NCBI GenBank assembly: GCA_003999685.1
Contig: CP021226.1
Span: 372,001-436,000, forward strand
Direction of reading: 5' to 3'
DNA length: 64,000 nucleotides
Source: Taiwanofungus camphoratus
Lineage: Eukaryota; Basidiomycota; Agaricomycetes; Polyporales; Taiwanofungaceae
In this document: piece by piece, positions 1 through 12,069 of the stretch
Numbering within the stretch: the first letter of the stretch is position 1
How the letters are laid out: every line of letters begins with the position of its first letter
Translations under genes and position numbers: made by a program
The notes under the pieces: generated by a model
Told to the model about the DNA's origin: nothing
The model's database searches: none
What the model saw: only the letters and a program-made list of their open reading frames with translations

Positions 1-809
1 GATGGCGCCCACGGCCGCGTGATGGGTGCTCGTACTAGGTGATGGAGGCGCTGCTGTAGCTAGTGATGCGGTTGCGCTCGTGGGAATGGTGGGGGTTCGG
101 GATGTAGTCGAACTCAAAGAAATGGTGGTGCTTGAAGACGCGGTCGATGAGGCAGTATCAGGATCTGGCACTCTGCAGAGACTGTTTCAACTTTACCAGA
201 CAACAGCTCTGGATGGGACGACGCACGTATAAACGGCATAATCGAATAGAGCGACGGCTCTGGACTGCATAATGAGCTCATGCGCGGTGTAGTTGAGGCT
301 CTCAGTCGCAAAAACGAGATAATCATATGTAAAACGGATGGAACTACCAACACTGGGCGTGTTCGTGAAATGGCCTAGTGATGCACCATCCAAAGTGAAA
401 TAGACGTCTGTGTTAACCTGGATCCCTGTAGCATTGGGTGCTTGGTTTATTATGATGAAATAGACATAGATTGCAGTGCCTGGAAAAGATGGATCTGCGT
501 AAGCCACCTTTCGGAAGGAGAAAATCGAGCACATAATGAGTCCTTACCACTGAAGAGCAGCGTCGCGGTAGGATACCCAGAAACGACAGCGAGATACGTC
601 GAGTCATGCCACGTATTATTATACGCGTATACCTCATTGGGCTTCAGTGCACAACCGTCGCAGTTGTCACCCTGGACCCACGCTCCGCTGGGTGAGTAGA
701 TAGGCAACATATCCGCCACCAGGTCACCATATTGGTCATCGATGGTGATGTTCTTCGCTGCCGCATGGACGGCAGCGAGCGCGCACAGGACAAGCACAAT
801 GTACGCCAT
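1..809 (-). CDS. Secreted or membrane-anchored fungal protein, 3' end cut off by the window
   Basis: Three exons join in phase: 548-809, 227-494 and 1-172, with introns of 53 nt (495-547) and 54 nt (173-226), both GT-AG. The start at 809 (MAYIVLVLCALAAVHAA) gives a classic signal peptide. The mature part begins NITIDDQYGD and has a CDGC pair, a GTWHDS-like NNTWHDST motif and several N-glycosylation sites. The third exon is Ser/Thr/Pro-rich and ends in HHAAVGAI, which looks like the start of a transmembrane helix beyond the window edge. This layout (signal peptide, beta-rich ectodomain, Ser/Thr stalk, membrane helix) is common in basidiomycete proteins of unknown function. I do not know its role. 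A relic of a related gene lies at 2760-2900. Confidence 0.75.
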
Positions 810-1009
810 ATAAGTGGAAGCTCGAGTGCCCACGGATGCGGATGGAATTTGCACGGTGCGAAATATATGCAAGCCAGTTGTCGCCCTCGGGTGATGGGGA
901 GGCCCTTCGTGTAGGAGGGATGCCCATGCTTCTGAGGCGACCCCGAAACCACTCGGATCGTGGCTGATGGATTGGAGCACGGACAGCCAGCGCTCTACCC
1001 CCTCTGGCA

Positions 1010-2340
1010 CGGAGTCCTACTGATGGCTGGTTGAAGAGAAGGACCCCATCTTGTACGAACCGCGATGCATCAGCTTCGAAGAGCAGATATCGGAGGAGGC
1101 GCTGTCGATAAGGGGAAGGAGCGACATTCAACGTCCGCGTCTGTGTGCTTATGTGGGCGCGCAGCACATACGCGGACGCTGTGTACGGTGGGCAAATTCG
1201 AAGGGCATATACTAGTTGCCAAGGCGTAGAATCACGCGAGCAGATTCCTGAGAGGGTGGTGATCCGGCGGGTATGAGGGAGTAGGAGAGAGATGCACCAT
1301 ACCTGACGGGACGAAGTCGTTAACGGAACATCCACACCCGCCACCGTGAATGCGAGTGACGGATCCACCGTGGGGCCAGTGTCGGCGAGCCGTCGTCGCG
1401 CAGCAGCATATCGAGTGGATTTCAGCTACGATGCAAGGGTAACTGCAGGCGTCCTCCATACGCCTGCAGCTAGTGGAATGGCACCGCGCCGCCTCCCCGC
1501 GCCGCACACCACCACCGCACATTCAGCATCCGCGTCCAGGTCTAGCGCACCCGACGCACGATGCAGCCGTCCGAAGCGCGGTGCTGAGGGGCTTCCCGCA
1601 AATGGGGACCCTGCGGCGCGCACTCGGGTCGAGGATCACGATGCTCAGTGGGCGGGGCAGGGCTGGTGGGGAGAGGACGAGCACACGGAGGCACGGCGTG
1701 CGGCCGTCGCGCACGGGCAAACGCACTGGGACGTCAGTCTCAAGCGGCGGGATCTGGATCTGACGCGAAAGCCTGCAATGCGTTTCGCTGTGCGGATTTG
1801 CCCTGGCAAGGGTAGGCCTTGCGACGTTCCGCCTTGCTTGAGTTGGAAACATGACGTCCCGGTACCACATGCTGCCCAGAGATCCAGAGTAGAGCACCAA
1901 CCCGCCAGAGCGCGGCACGAGAGACCTGCCAGGGAGTAGTATGTTGTGGCGCTATGGGTGACGGCGGATAGCGGGTCTGGGCAAGTACGCTGCACGCCGT
2001 CCGAGTAGGTGTGTGCGAGCGAGCACGGTGCGCAAGCGAGTGTGCGCGGATAGATGGTCTCAAGCACAATACGGAGGTCACGGCAAGCAGATTTATCATA
2101 CGCGGACCAGACCAAGGTGCCCTTCAAATTGCCAAGCAATACGGTGCGTGTGAGCAAGCTCATAGAGGCTATCTGGTCACCGCTGCATATCGGAGAAGGC
2201 GTCAGTGGGTGCGCTCGGGCAAGGAACACATAGGCGACAAATGTGTGGATAATATTGGCCCGATGTCTTGGTCAGGGACGTTTGTTGGATGGTCCATACT
2301 ACTTCATAATGCTTATCACTTCCATGCACTCAAGTAGGGC
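1010..2340 (-). other. GC-rich stretch with possible unrecognised minus-strand coding
   Basis: No family recognised. The minus strand has overlapping open frames in all phases, as expected from high GC. Two pieces look protein-like: one around 1620-1760 containing IPPLETDVPVRLPVRDG, and an exon-like block about 1306-1428 (contains DPSLAFTVAGVDVPL). That block lies between an acceptor-like TAG and a consensus-like intron (GTATGG...CTCTCAG, about 1251-1305), after which the frame closes near 1212. These could be the 3' exons of a real gene or of a decayed one. I could not chain them upstream in phase. Confidence 0.2.
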
Positions 2341-2488
2341 GTTTTGCAGCTGACCGGAGGACGTGACCATCAAAAGCGTCCAGATGATATGATCAGCGAG
2401 CAGACAAGTAACAGGCTCTCTCTATGACTACAGTAACTCGCCTTTGACCAACTGCGAGACCATAGGAGTACACCGGGACAAATGCTGT

Positions 2489-2902
2489 TCAACGAACACA
2501 CGACTCCGGGACTCCGGTACAACAAGAGAGGCATGAAATGCAGCGAGCACTGGCATCCGCCCTAGTCGGCCCATTGGACCGAGACAGCGCCCTCAGGCCC
2601 CTGCATAGACTGGTAGTCAGGCAACACCTCGACATCGCTGCACACGTCCCTCTCCAATGCCTGCGGCCGTTCGAGCCTGTCCGGCGGCACCGTGTCCCGC
2701 GCGCCGCGAGGCCGCCGCCACAGTCGCGAGCCAGGACGCCGCGCACCTGCACGATCGTGTCGTGCAGCGCAGCGTGCCCGTCGACGGTGAAGTAGAGCTC
2801 CGTGTTCGCCTGGACGCCGGACGCGGTCATGCTGGATGCAGTACATGGAGGGGGGGACGTGTCCGCCACCATGCAGGGCAGAGGGACGCGCACGGAGCAC
2901 AC
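2489..2902 (-). pseudogene. Relic of a paralogue of the secreted protein at 1-809
   Basis: The minus strand reads SGVQANTELYFTVDG around 2780-2840, matching TGIQVNTDVYFTLDG in exon 2 of the gene at 1-809. Just upstream, MYCIQ matches the IYVYFI segment, but in another frame. No signal peptide exon, Ser/Thr stalk or clean exon borders remain, and the sequence downstream does not match. This looks like a decayed tandem copy, or one badly diverged exon. Confidence 0.5.
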
Positions 2903-3114
2903 GAGATAACTCAGCTGAGTCCAGATATGATGAGCCTCAGCACGTGCCTGACAATCTCAATGCATATACTAGTTATATAAGAGTTGGGATTTCAAAGCAC
3001 GAATATGCGACCAGAAACAACACGACAGCAAGATAACAAGGTAAAGGTATGTGGATCAGAGATGCGGACAGCATGCGGCGGCGTGGTGCTAGCATTCATG
3101 GACATGAAGCCGTC

Positions 3115-3530
3115 CTACTTGCTATCTACTGACCTGCGGTCCCGCAACAGTGAAGCAATTAACTCCTTGTTCCTGATCCTCGTGGGATAGGCGGCCCATT
3201 GGTATCTCCGGAAGCTTCCCGTCACAAGGTAGCTTAGAAAGATGGCAAACTGAACGCGACCAGCCCACCGGTTCAGTCGAGGATGTTTCTCGACCGCACT
3301 CCTATTCCACCATATGCCAATGCCTCCAGCGAGTGACGCCATGGACACCTTCTGCGAGCATCAGGGTTCGTACAGAGTGAGCCAATCATACTGCTTGAAA
3401 GGCAGGAAAGTGCAGAATGACACTTACATCCCATGGCGGAGCATCAAATGAGTTGGCAAGGTGAGTTATGAGAAGATCTAGGTCTGGATAGAACTCAAGT
3501 GGAAAATCCTCGTCCGGATGGTAGATATTC
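3115..3530 (-). CDS. 3' part of the disrupted multi-pass membrane protein gene
   Basis: Final exons of a gene whose 5' part lies at 23891-24629, across the transposon nest. Exon 3428-3530 codes for ..DLDLLITHLANSFDAPPWD, a 76-nt GT-AG intron follows (3352-3427), and the last exon 3115-3351 codes for two probable transmembrane segments (MASLAGGIGIWW and VQFAIFLSYLVTG) and a basic tail ending in TAG at 3115. Frame phase is kept across the intron. The outer LTR element begins at 3531 directly after target duplicate TATTC. No family recognised. The N-terminal half is described under 23891-24629. Confidence 0.6.
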
Positions 3531-3738
3531 TGTGACGGTTCGGCCGACACTTCCCTTTCTTTTCGCCAACCTTCGGTAGTGTTCTAGCGCTCTAAAATTT
3601 ACACTAGTTACTGTACTTAAGTCACCCATCTGTATGGACTTCGGTAGCGTACATATGAGCTGAAACGGTCTTAAAACCAGTCATTTCGTGTGCAACGTTG
3701 TGTGCTGACACCGACTACCTTTGGTTGCGATCGTCACA
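3531..3738 (+). repeat. 5' LTR of outer element (208 bp)
   Basis: Starts TGTGACGGTTCGG, ends GATCGTCACA. Target duplicate TATTC at 3526-3530. It aligns with the 3' LTR at 23586-23890 apart from about five substitutions, an 8-nt gap and a rearranged insert present only in the 3' LTR. All five substitutions I can see are CpG versus TpG or CpA. No standard tRNA primer site follows; internal sequence begins TATTTTTGACTG. Confidence 0.92.
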
Positions 3739-3975
3739 TATTTTTGACTGTCGAAGACTCATTTGAACAACTAGCTTGTTTCTTTATCTCTCGTTGACGT
3801 CTGGCTACTCTTGGGTCTGATCAACTCAAGCCTCTGACTCGATGACATCACCCACTGCAAAAACACCTTTAACCTATTCATTCACCGAGCTAAAAGGAAA
3901 CTGCTCTAGATGGCTTCTTGACGGTATAACCTGCAGTCTCAGCTGAGATCGCACTCTGCACTGTCTAGTCCAATC

Positions 3976-4845
3976 ATGCCAGGTGAGTTTTTACCTGCTG
4001 ATGGCCAAAATACTGAGGATATGCTGGGCAGAGAGGCTCTGCGAGCATTGTCAGACATGGAGAGCATCCGTTCATCCCCCGGAGTGAAGCCTGGGCTACT
4101 GTATAGCCAGGTAGTAACTTCGCAGACTCCTGTTATCGAGCCTCGAGCTCAGGAGTCGATATCCCTTGTGACTGGTATCCACTCTGAAAATACTACCTTA
4201 TCTCCTTTGACGTCATTAGACTCGGAGGGTAGGAACTTATTCGTTGATGACACACATCGTGTAGAGATTAGTCTTAACAGTGATAATAGGGTCATCTCAG
4301 ATGAGAGACCCTGGATAGAAGTACGATGGACGTGTCACAGTAAGAGTAGAGACTTGGATAGCTCTACGGCAACCCCTCTATCTCAAAACCGAGTGATGGG
4401 AAGCCCTCTGACTCAGGAACAAAGGGAGCTAGTCAAAACCGCTGAAGACTCACTGAGTCAAGCGGAGCGGGATCGCATCCAGAAGCGATATCAGATGATT
4501 TGGGAAGTGAGGGCCTTTGAGCATCTCGAACCCTGAGGGGAAGGTACTTCCTCTTTTAAAGGTAAGGGAGTTGACCTGTGAAAACAGAGTGATGCCGATA
4601 TCTCTGAAGGTGAGCTTAACGTAGAAGCTCAGAGAGAAGAATCCGAGATGCTAGCCAACAGCCTACCCCACCATGAGAGCATTCTCGGGGAAAGGCTCAG
4701 TCTTGATGAGCAGCGAGAAGCTCTAGATTACTGGAAGGCTAAAAAAGCCACCAAAAGGGCCGTTGTCGCTGAGGGTGTTCAATCTACAAACGACCATAGG
4801 CCAATGGCGAGGGAGAAAAATTTTCCATGGTCTGCAGAAGCTCAC
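3976..4845 (+). pseudogene. Outer element gag, N-terminal piece
   Basis: Open from ATG 3976, with TGA stops at 4534 and 4579 in the same frame, then open to 4845 where the inner retrotransposon is inserted. The text after the second stop (..LSLDEQREALDYWKAKKA) is charged and helical, as in gag. The frame resumes exactly at 12576 once the inner element and one TSD copy are removed. Both stops could be CGA to TGA changes. The first 500 bp are Ser/Thr-rich without known domain. Confidence 0.7.
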
Positions 4846-5346
4846 TGTTACCGTCGGGTAGGACTAGAGACTTGTTTGTTTTTTCTTTCCCTTTGTTTGT
4901 CACACCATGGACGTGCGGCATCCCTTCCACACCTTACTTATCCAGATTGACTGACGGGCCGACCGTCCCCACTTACGCCAAGGTAGTTATGTACTTTCGG
5001 GCCGCTGACTCCTTTTGCCTTATGCGGTCTCTGGGGGGCTGCTAGTATACCTGGGGGTTGGCGGTGGCAGTATAAAGGAGGGTCCCACTGCTGGAGGTTC
5101 CTCTAGTCATATTCTCTTCGTTCATCCTTTCCTAAAAGTGTACTACGCATTAGTACCAATACACGCTTTTCTTTACACATCTTCTCGCACCTCAAGAAGC
5201 CCGTAAAGACTATCGTGACTACATAGGGCTTGTAGTTGAAGACTACCGAGGATTGTGACTCGTCGTCACTGTCGCTCCTCTTCGACCCTTCGCTGCACAC
5301 CGCTCCAAGCTTCTGCAGCATTACCAGGGTGAACCCCCCGGTAACA
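4846..5346 (+). repeat. 5' LTR of inner chromovirus
   Basis: Begins TGTTACCGTCGGG after TSD CTCAC and ends CCCCGGTAACA. A TATAAAGGAGGG-like sequence near 5071 (copy at 12296) is a likely promoter TATA box, with GCATTAGTACC and a CT-rich stretch downstream. Near-identical to 12070-12570. Confidence 0.93.
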
Positions 5347-5404
5347 CTAAAATACGACTCCACAAACCTGAACCCATCCAGGTTCGAGAAGTCACAAGAA
5401 GACA

Positions 5405-7326
5405 GTGCCTAAAAAGACCTGTATTGGTCTCGAAGAAGGCGAGGTCAGCGTACTCATAAGACTAGTACTGACCACCACAGATTATCAACAACCTTTTGAT
5501 ATCGACTACGAACAAGAAGAAGAGCTGGATCATGCAGCGTTTGACCCTACTCTCCCGACTTTAGAAGAGGTCTTGGATCGAGCTGAGCGCAACCTCAGAG
5601 CCATTCTCCACGCCAATAGTTCCACCAGTTTCCTCCCAGCCGAACAGAGGGAGCTGATTCTTTACACCCGCTCCCGCATCTCCAGAGCCAGCGATGCTTG
5701 GCAAGCTGTATTAGAAAATCATGACAGACTGACAAGTAGGGAAGGGAGCCGACCTCTGCCTCCCACTTCCTCTGAAGATTTTGACGAAGTCCTTGACCAC
5801 CGTATCCTCACTGCTCAGAAGGTGCTCTCAAACCCACGTTTCTCATTTCAGTTGGCCGTTCCCATAATCGTGAACTTATATCAAAGGCTACTGAGCGCCC
5901 GAGATTTCTATCACCGGTGGCAAGCTGGATCCATCCTCCAAAACGAGGCGGAGGTCGACCCTGACGTGCACCGGGAAGGCTCATCGTTATCAAGCGGAGA
6001 ACAATTGGGACGTACACCGACATTACACAAAGACTTCTAACTGGAGGGTCTGCTCAACGCAACCGTGCCCTCACCACTACGACTCTGCACTCTACAGGGG
6101 AAGTGATTTCGAATCTTGTACTCCAACCAATCATGCCCTCATCCAGGCCCACTGGACAACCTTTGACGAAACCGACCCACCTTCTGATGAAGGCTCCAGC
6201 TCAGAACTGACCGATCCTGACATTGAACGGACAGAACAACAAATGGAGACTGAAGGGACAGGAAAAACATCCCCTTCCACTCCAGAAACGCCCCGTGGCT
6301 TGAGCTCTTTCCGATCAGGAATAGGGGAATCAGGGCCACCACCCGACAATGGGCTGGGGGAAGGAGGCCCCCTCGAGGGAGGGCCACCTTATGATGAAAG
6401 CGGAGGACCCCCAGGAGGACCACCTGGCAGAGGAGGACCACCTGGCGGAGGAGGACCACCCGGCAGAGGAGTGCCTGGTGGAGGAGGACCACCCGGTAGA
6501 GGAGGACCACCTGGGGGAGGAGGACCCCCTGGAGGGGGGCAGCCTTCTGGAGGAACACCCCTCCCACAAGGAACTGCACGGATACCAGATCGAAAAGAGC
6601 CAGAAATTACTAAGTTCTCTGGAAAACGGGAAGATGTCTGACACTTCCTCATCCAGTTTGCCCGAAGATTCGACACCGAGCGATGGGCCTCCACTTCTGA
6701 ACGAGAAAAGATCGGCAATTTCCTTGGCCACCTCGAAGGCCATGCCGGTGCTTGGGCCGATACTCTTACCGAAAGGGCACTCGAACCCCACCCCCTCATC
6801 CGAGGAGCGAGCCGGGGGTACGGCACTTTCAGGAACGTCGCTCTCAAGTTCATCAAAAGGTTCGGGGTAATAGAGGAGGAGGTCTCTGCAGCCATCGGAC
6901 TACGGAACTTGGTCTACACCTACGACAAACCCATTGCCGACTTCAACGAGGAGTTCGACCAACTGGCCCGCAGGGCAGAAATCACCGAAGAGAGTGCCCT
7001 CATGGCCTGGTACCGAGAAAAACTACCCAGCACCATGCGAGTCCAAATCATGGAACGAGATGTAGCCCCCACAACCCTAGAAGGATGGAAGGAAGCTGCT
7101 GCCCAACGGGATCGGGCCTATCAAAACAACAAGGCCATTGATGCTGCTCAAAGAACTTCAAAAACCCCTCCACGAGTCACAGCAAGGGCATTTGACAGTG
7201 GAAAGCCAGACCATCAGCGCTTGCAAGACTGAAGGACGGGCTCCTGCTACAAATGCCACAATAAGGGGCACCTGGCCAAAGACTGCCCAGAGCGAACCTC
7301 AGGTCGGGGAACAGGACCCCCAAACT
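5405..7326 (+). pseudogene. Inner chromovirus gag with CCHC zinc knuckle
   Basis: Starts near 5405, shifts frame around 6040, and runs on from before 6243 in another frame. Residues coded at 6330-6560 are a Gly/Pro repeat (GGPPG and GRGGPPGGGG units). The capsid-like part (..KFIKRFGVIEEEV.., ..LMAWYREKLPSTMR..) follows an in-frame TGA at 6640, where Trp is expected. A second TGA at 7230 is followed in frame by the zinc knuckle CYKCHNKGHLAKDC (CX2CX4HX4C). The protease that follows is in the -1 frame relative to gag, which could be programmed frameshifting. Confidence 0.85.
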
Positions 7327-7468
7327 GAAGGGCCAACGTGAAAGATGAAAATGAGGCGGATGATGAAGCCTCTGAACAGGAGGAGCAGGGGCAAGAAACG
7401 AAAGGAGTCAGATTCCCCCACTTCTCTCAGCACCACGACTTTGCGGATTTTCTGTAAGGCGACCTGAC

Positions 7469-10400
7469 GTGACGCACGAGTCGCCTAAACTCTCTGTACG
7501 AAATGTAATTACCGGAACGCGCAAGCGCAATACACTTTATTTACCAGGTTACATCATAGTAGGAGAGAAAGCCGTCGCTGCATGCCCCTTGTTGGATAGT
7601 GGGGCTGACGCCAACCTAATTCACCCCGATTTCGTAAGGAAGTGGGGACTCCCCACTCGACCGCTTCCCAGGACAGTAACCTCAACCACCATTGATGGCT
7701 CTACAAACAAAGGGGGACCAATTACCCACAGAGTCGAAGGAAGTATACGATTAGAGGGGAATGACATCCCAACCAGCTTTTACGTCTCAAACATTGGAAC
7801 GCTCGATGTAGTACTCGGCAACCCCTGGCTCGCACAAGTCAACCCACGCATCGACTGGGTAGAAGGAACACTCGAGATTGATCAAGCTCGACTCACAGAA
7901 TGGCAAGGATACTATGCCTGGATCATGAGCCAACCCACGACAGACGGAATTCCCCTGTGTCGAGCTTCCATTCATGAAGATGATGAGGAGCTTTCGGACA
8001 TAATGTGTGCTTACACACAAGGAGAAGGGGTTCTGGGGATCTTCCAACAGAAAGAGCAGCCGCTCACACGTGAAGACGGGCTACTGCATGCCCTAAAGCC
8101 CCCACAAGTAGGGCTCAATCGACTAACACATTTCTCTGACTCCCCACGTATGGTATGGAATGCCCCAGAGCTCATGGAATTGGTGATCCCCAAGGACCCA
8201 CCCCCATCCGTAGAAGACCTCGTCCCAGAATACCTGTGGGACTATAAACGGTTGTTTGAAAAGGAGGCCGCCAACCGGTTCCCAGAATCCAAGCCCTGGG
8301 ACCATGCCATTGAATTAAGGCCAGACTTCATCTTCAGGAAATGCGCCGTAATTCCTTTGTCTCCAAATGAGCAGGCAGCGATGGACAAATTCCTGGAAGA
8401 GAACCTGGCCAAGGGCTATCTCTGGGAATCGAACTCACCTATGGCGTCCCCAGCCTTTTTTGTCAAAAAAAGGATGGTACCTTGCGCCCATGCCAGGACT
8501 ACCGATACCTGAACAAAGGCACAATCAAAGATGCCTACCCCCTACCCCTCATAGGAGAGCTAATCGACAGGCTCCAAAGGGCCACTGTGTTCACTAAATT
8601 AGACCTCCGAAACGGGTACAACAACATCCGGATCAGAGAGGGCAACCAATGAAAAGGAGCATTCATGGTCAAACATGGAAATCAGGACAAGATCGTCGAA
8701 CCCACTGTCATGTTCTTTGGGATGTGCAACTCGCCGGCCACATTTCAGCGAATGATGAATGACGCATTCCAGGACATGCTGGCCGAGGGGTGGATCACGA
8801 TCTATATGGACGACATCCTCATTTTCTCTGACAATATGGAAGCCCACCGGGAACGAACCAGACACGTCCTACAACGGCTGCAGGAATGGGACCTATTTGT
8901 AAAGCCAGAGAAATGCGCATTCGATGTTGTCGAAGTTGACTTCTTGGGAATGACCATCTCACCTGGACAGGTGCACATGGACAAGGACAAACTGGCAGGA
9001 ATCGCAGATTGGCCCATTTCTACCAGGGTCAAGGATGTAGAACGATTCATGGGTCTCGTCAACTACTACCGACGCTTCATCCACAACTTCTCCCACATCG
9101 CTCACCCCTTGAATGTCATCAAGAAGAAGCGCATGGAGTGGAACTGGACCGAAGCCTGCCAGGAGGCCTTTGATGAGCTCAAACGGTGTTTCCAGAGCAT
9201 GCCTATCCTCCACATGCCCGACCCGTCCAAACCATTCACCATTGAGGCCGATGCCTCTCTAGTAGCCACTGGTGCAGTGCTTCAACAACTTGATGAGGAA
9301 GGGCGGGTACACCCTATAGCTTTCCTCTCGAAGAGCCTGAAAGAAGCGGAGCGGAATTATCAAGTATATGACAGAGAGTTGCTGGCCATTGTCTGAGCAC
9401 TTGAGGAATGGTGCCATCACCTTGAGGGAAGTGGACACCCGGTCATGGTGATCACCGACCACAAGAACCTCACCTATTTCCGAGAAGCACAACGACTCAA
9501 CCAATGCCAGGCCCGATGGCAGTTATTCCTGTCACAATTTGACCTGCAACTATTAAACAAAAAAGGCAGTCGACTCATAGTCGCCGATGCACTCTCCCGG
9601 CGACCTGACCACCCAGGAGGGAAGCATGACAATGAAGATGTCATCCTGCTACCAACAGACCTCTTTGTCAACGCCACCAACACTGCAATTATCAAAAAGA
9701 TACGTGAATGTCGTACTCGTGACAGGATGGTCATCGAGACGATTGACGCTTTAAAACAGGGGAAGGTACCGCCATTCAAGGGCACAGGCTTTGCACACAC
9801 AAAGCTGGCAGACTGGGACATTCAGGAGGGACTAATTTTATACAAAAACCGAGTTTACATACCCCCTGATGATGATCTGCGCCGAGAAGTCATTCAACTC
9901 TGTCATGACACACCAGCAATGGCACACCCAGGGGCACAAGGTACAATGGCCATCGCCCGAAGGGACTGGTTCTGGCATGGAATGTCTTCATTCATCGAGA
10001 AATATGTTGAGGGGTGCGCCAAATGCCAGGAGAGCAAGATCAACACACACCCCACGAAACCCCCCCTGATGGCCATCCCCACAGAACCGAATTCAAGGCC
10101 ATTCTCTCACATATCGGTAGACTTCATCACTGATCTACCAGAGTCACAGGGCTTCAATGTGCTCATGGTAGTAGTTGACAGAGAACTCACCAAGGGCATT
10201 GTGCTCATACCCTGCACCAAGAACATAGATGCGGTAGGGACAGCAGAGGCCCTACACCTCAATGTATACAGGCGATATGGCCTACCTGACCGGATGATAT
10301 CCGACCGAGGGCCACAGTTCGCAGCGGCCGCATTTCAAGAATGGTGTAAGCTGACAGGAGTCAAGGCGGCAATGTCCACCGCCTACCACCCCCAATCAGA

Positions 10401-11340
10401 TGGGAGTACAGAATGGGTCAACCAGGAACTGGAGGCGGCCTGGAGAATCCTGTGCGCAAATGACCCCCACACCTGGGTCAAACACATCCCTGAGTTCGAA
10501 TTCGCACACAACCAGGTGCCGCATGCTGGAAGGAAGGAATCGCCATTCAAGCTCACCATGGGGTATGACCCGAAGGCCATCGGATCTCCACGACCCTCTG
10601 ACAAATACCCCACGCTCCAAGACCACCTGACCCAGATCTCTGAATCCCGCAAGGAGGCTCTTGCAGTGCAAGAGCTAGCCCAGAAGCTGATGGAGGAACG
10701 AACCGAAATTCCCTGGAAACCTTTCCAGGAAGGTGACAAGGTTTGGCTAGAAGCCACGAACCTCCGGCTAAGGACAATAAGTTGGAAATTTGACCCAAAG
10801 CGGCTTGGACCCTTCAAGATCACGGAAGCCAAGGGACCACTGACGTACAAGCTACAGCTCCCGAGAACCTGGAAGATTCACCCAGTGTTCCACGCATCAC
10901 TGCTCACCCCATACAGAGAAACGGCGGAACACGGACCCAACTTTCTGAAACCACCATCTGATCTGGTTGAGGGGGAAGAAGAGTACGAAGTCGAGGCCCT
11001 CCACGGGCATCGTGCCCGATGTGGGAAATGGGAGTTTCTCATCAAATGGAAGGGATGGCCGGTCTCTGCCAGCACCTGGCAGAAGGAAGACAATCTACGG
11101 CATTCCCCTGACCTGCTGAGGCGTTATAAGAAGGCAAACCACCTAGGCATCAACCCGATTGGCAACCGTTCAACTACCCTGCAAAGAGCAATTCTGCAGC
11201 ATCTTAAGGCCGCCTCCCACCATGTCCCATCGAAACAACGCCGCCCGAGCCCACCTTGCTACCTCCATCCTCACCGCAGGGAATGCCCGCACCCTGAATC
11301 CCTTTCTTTGGGGACCGCAGAACCTCCCCAACTTCGCTGA
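7469..11340 (+). pseudogene. Inner chromovirus pol: protease, RT, RNase H, integrase, chromodomain
   Basis: The protease has LLDSGADANLI near 7595. RT begins about 8310; a frameshift lies in an A run near 8466-8472 (7 A where the standard KKKDGTLR would need 8). The active site is IYMDDILIF near 8802. Stops: TGA 8650 (Trp expected) and TGA 9394 (Arg expected, CGA to TGA). RNase H has IEADASLVATGAVL near 9241. Integrase has an HHCC finger (..HPGAQ.., ..CAKCQ..) and the DDE residues in VDFIT, SDRGPQF and the STEWVN segment. A chromodomain (..FLIKWKGWPVSASTW..) lies at about 10980-11140, which defines the chromovirus group. Confidence 0.93.
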
Positions 11341-12028
11341 GGGGATTGTTGTCCCCCTACCTCGCCAAGCAACATCTGGCCTCGCCGCTGACTTTCTGAC
11401 CCCTGCTGACCGTCTCGGATGGGTGCTGGCCAACGAATGACTACGCCCAGCGGTGGACACCGCCCTCGTTGTCTGGCCCGATCTTGCGGCCCAGATTGCC
11501 ATCTTTCGACATCAGGCCGAGGTTGTCTTACACCTCGATCAGGTAATAAGGGGGTACAGAGGGGAGAGGGAGAAGGGAGAGCATAACGAAGCTAAGTGGT
11601 GGGCCAGCCCCATCTGGGAAATTGGTATATCGTACTGGCAGGCCTGTAATGCGACGCGCTCCCATCTAAATTTCCTCCTTCGTACCGACGTCGTCTCCGC
11701 CCTCGAGCATCTCCTACCACCCTCCTCCATCATCACACGCCTGGCCCCCTCCACGCAGGATGAGTGGACAGTTTGTCTCCACCTCGAGTGCTGCCCCCTG
11801 AACCGATGGACTGGGGCCTGTGAATTCTGCATGGGCCTCGATCATGTTGCCGCTGACTGCATCCACCGGCCACGATTGAGGGAGCTGGCTGTTGAGCCTT
11901 TCGTCCCGCCTCACTGTCTGGATTGTTTTGCTGATGATCACGACACCGACCAATGCCCCAAGGCAGGGGCCATCTGGTCAGAAATCAGTGGGTTGAAGCA
12001 GCCTGACGAGGAAGCTACCAGGTCATGA
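11222..12028 (+). pseudogene. Extra 3' ORF of the chromovirus with two zinc knuckles
   Basis: Begins at ATG 11222, overlapping the end of pol in another frame, and runs 268 codons to 12028 with one in-frame TGA at 11438. The C-terminal third has two perfect CX2CX4HX4C boxes: CEFCMGLDHVAADC (from 11819) and CLDCFADDHDTDQC (from 11915), with more cysteines before them. The rest is helical with Trp and Leu and resembles nothing I know. It is not an envelope gene (no signal peptide or membrane helix). The two knuckles suggest nucleic-acid binding, perhaps a second nucleocapsid-like protein. Confidence 0.75.
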
Positions 12029-12048
12029 AGGTAGGTGTTGGGGCGACA

Positions 12049-12069
12049 CCTGAGAGGAGACAGGGGTAG
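12049..12069 (+). promoter_or_regulatory. Polypurine tract of the inner element
   Basis: A purine-rich run (GAGAGGAGACAGGGG) lies immediately before the 3' LTR start at 12070, the place where plus-strand DNA synthesis is primed in LTR retrotransposons. Confidence 0.7.

Noticed and set aside
1346-1939. 197-codon open frame on the plus strand
   Set aside because: Arises from high GC in all frames, is Arg/Ala/Pro-rich with no domain, and lies opposite minus-strand exon-like pieces.
11222-12028. Envelope gene making the element a retrovirus-like errantivirus
   Set aside because: No signal peptide, furin-type site or membrane helix; zinc knuckles instead.
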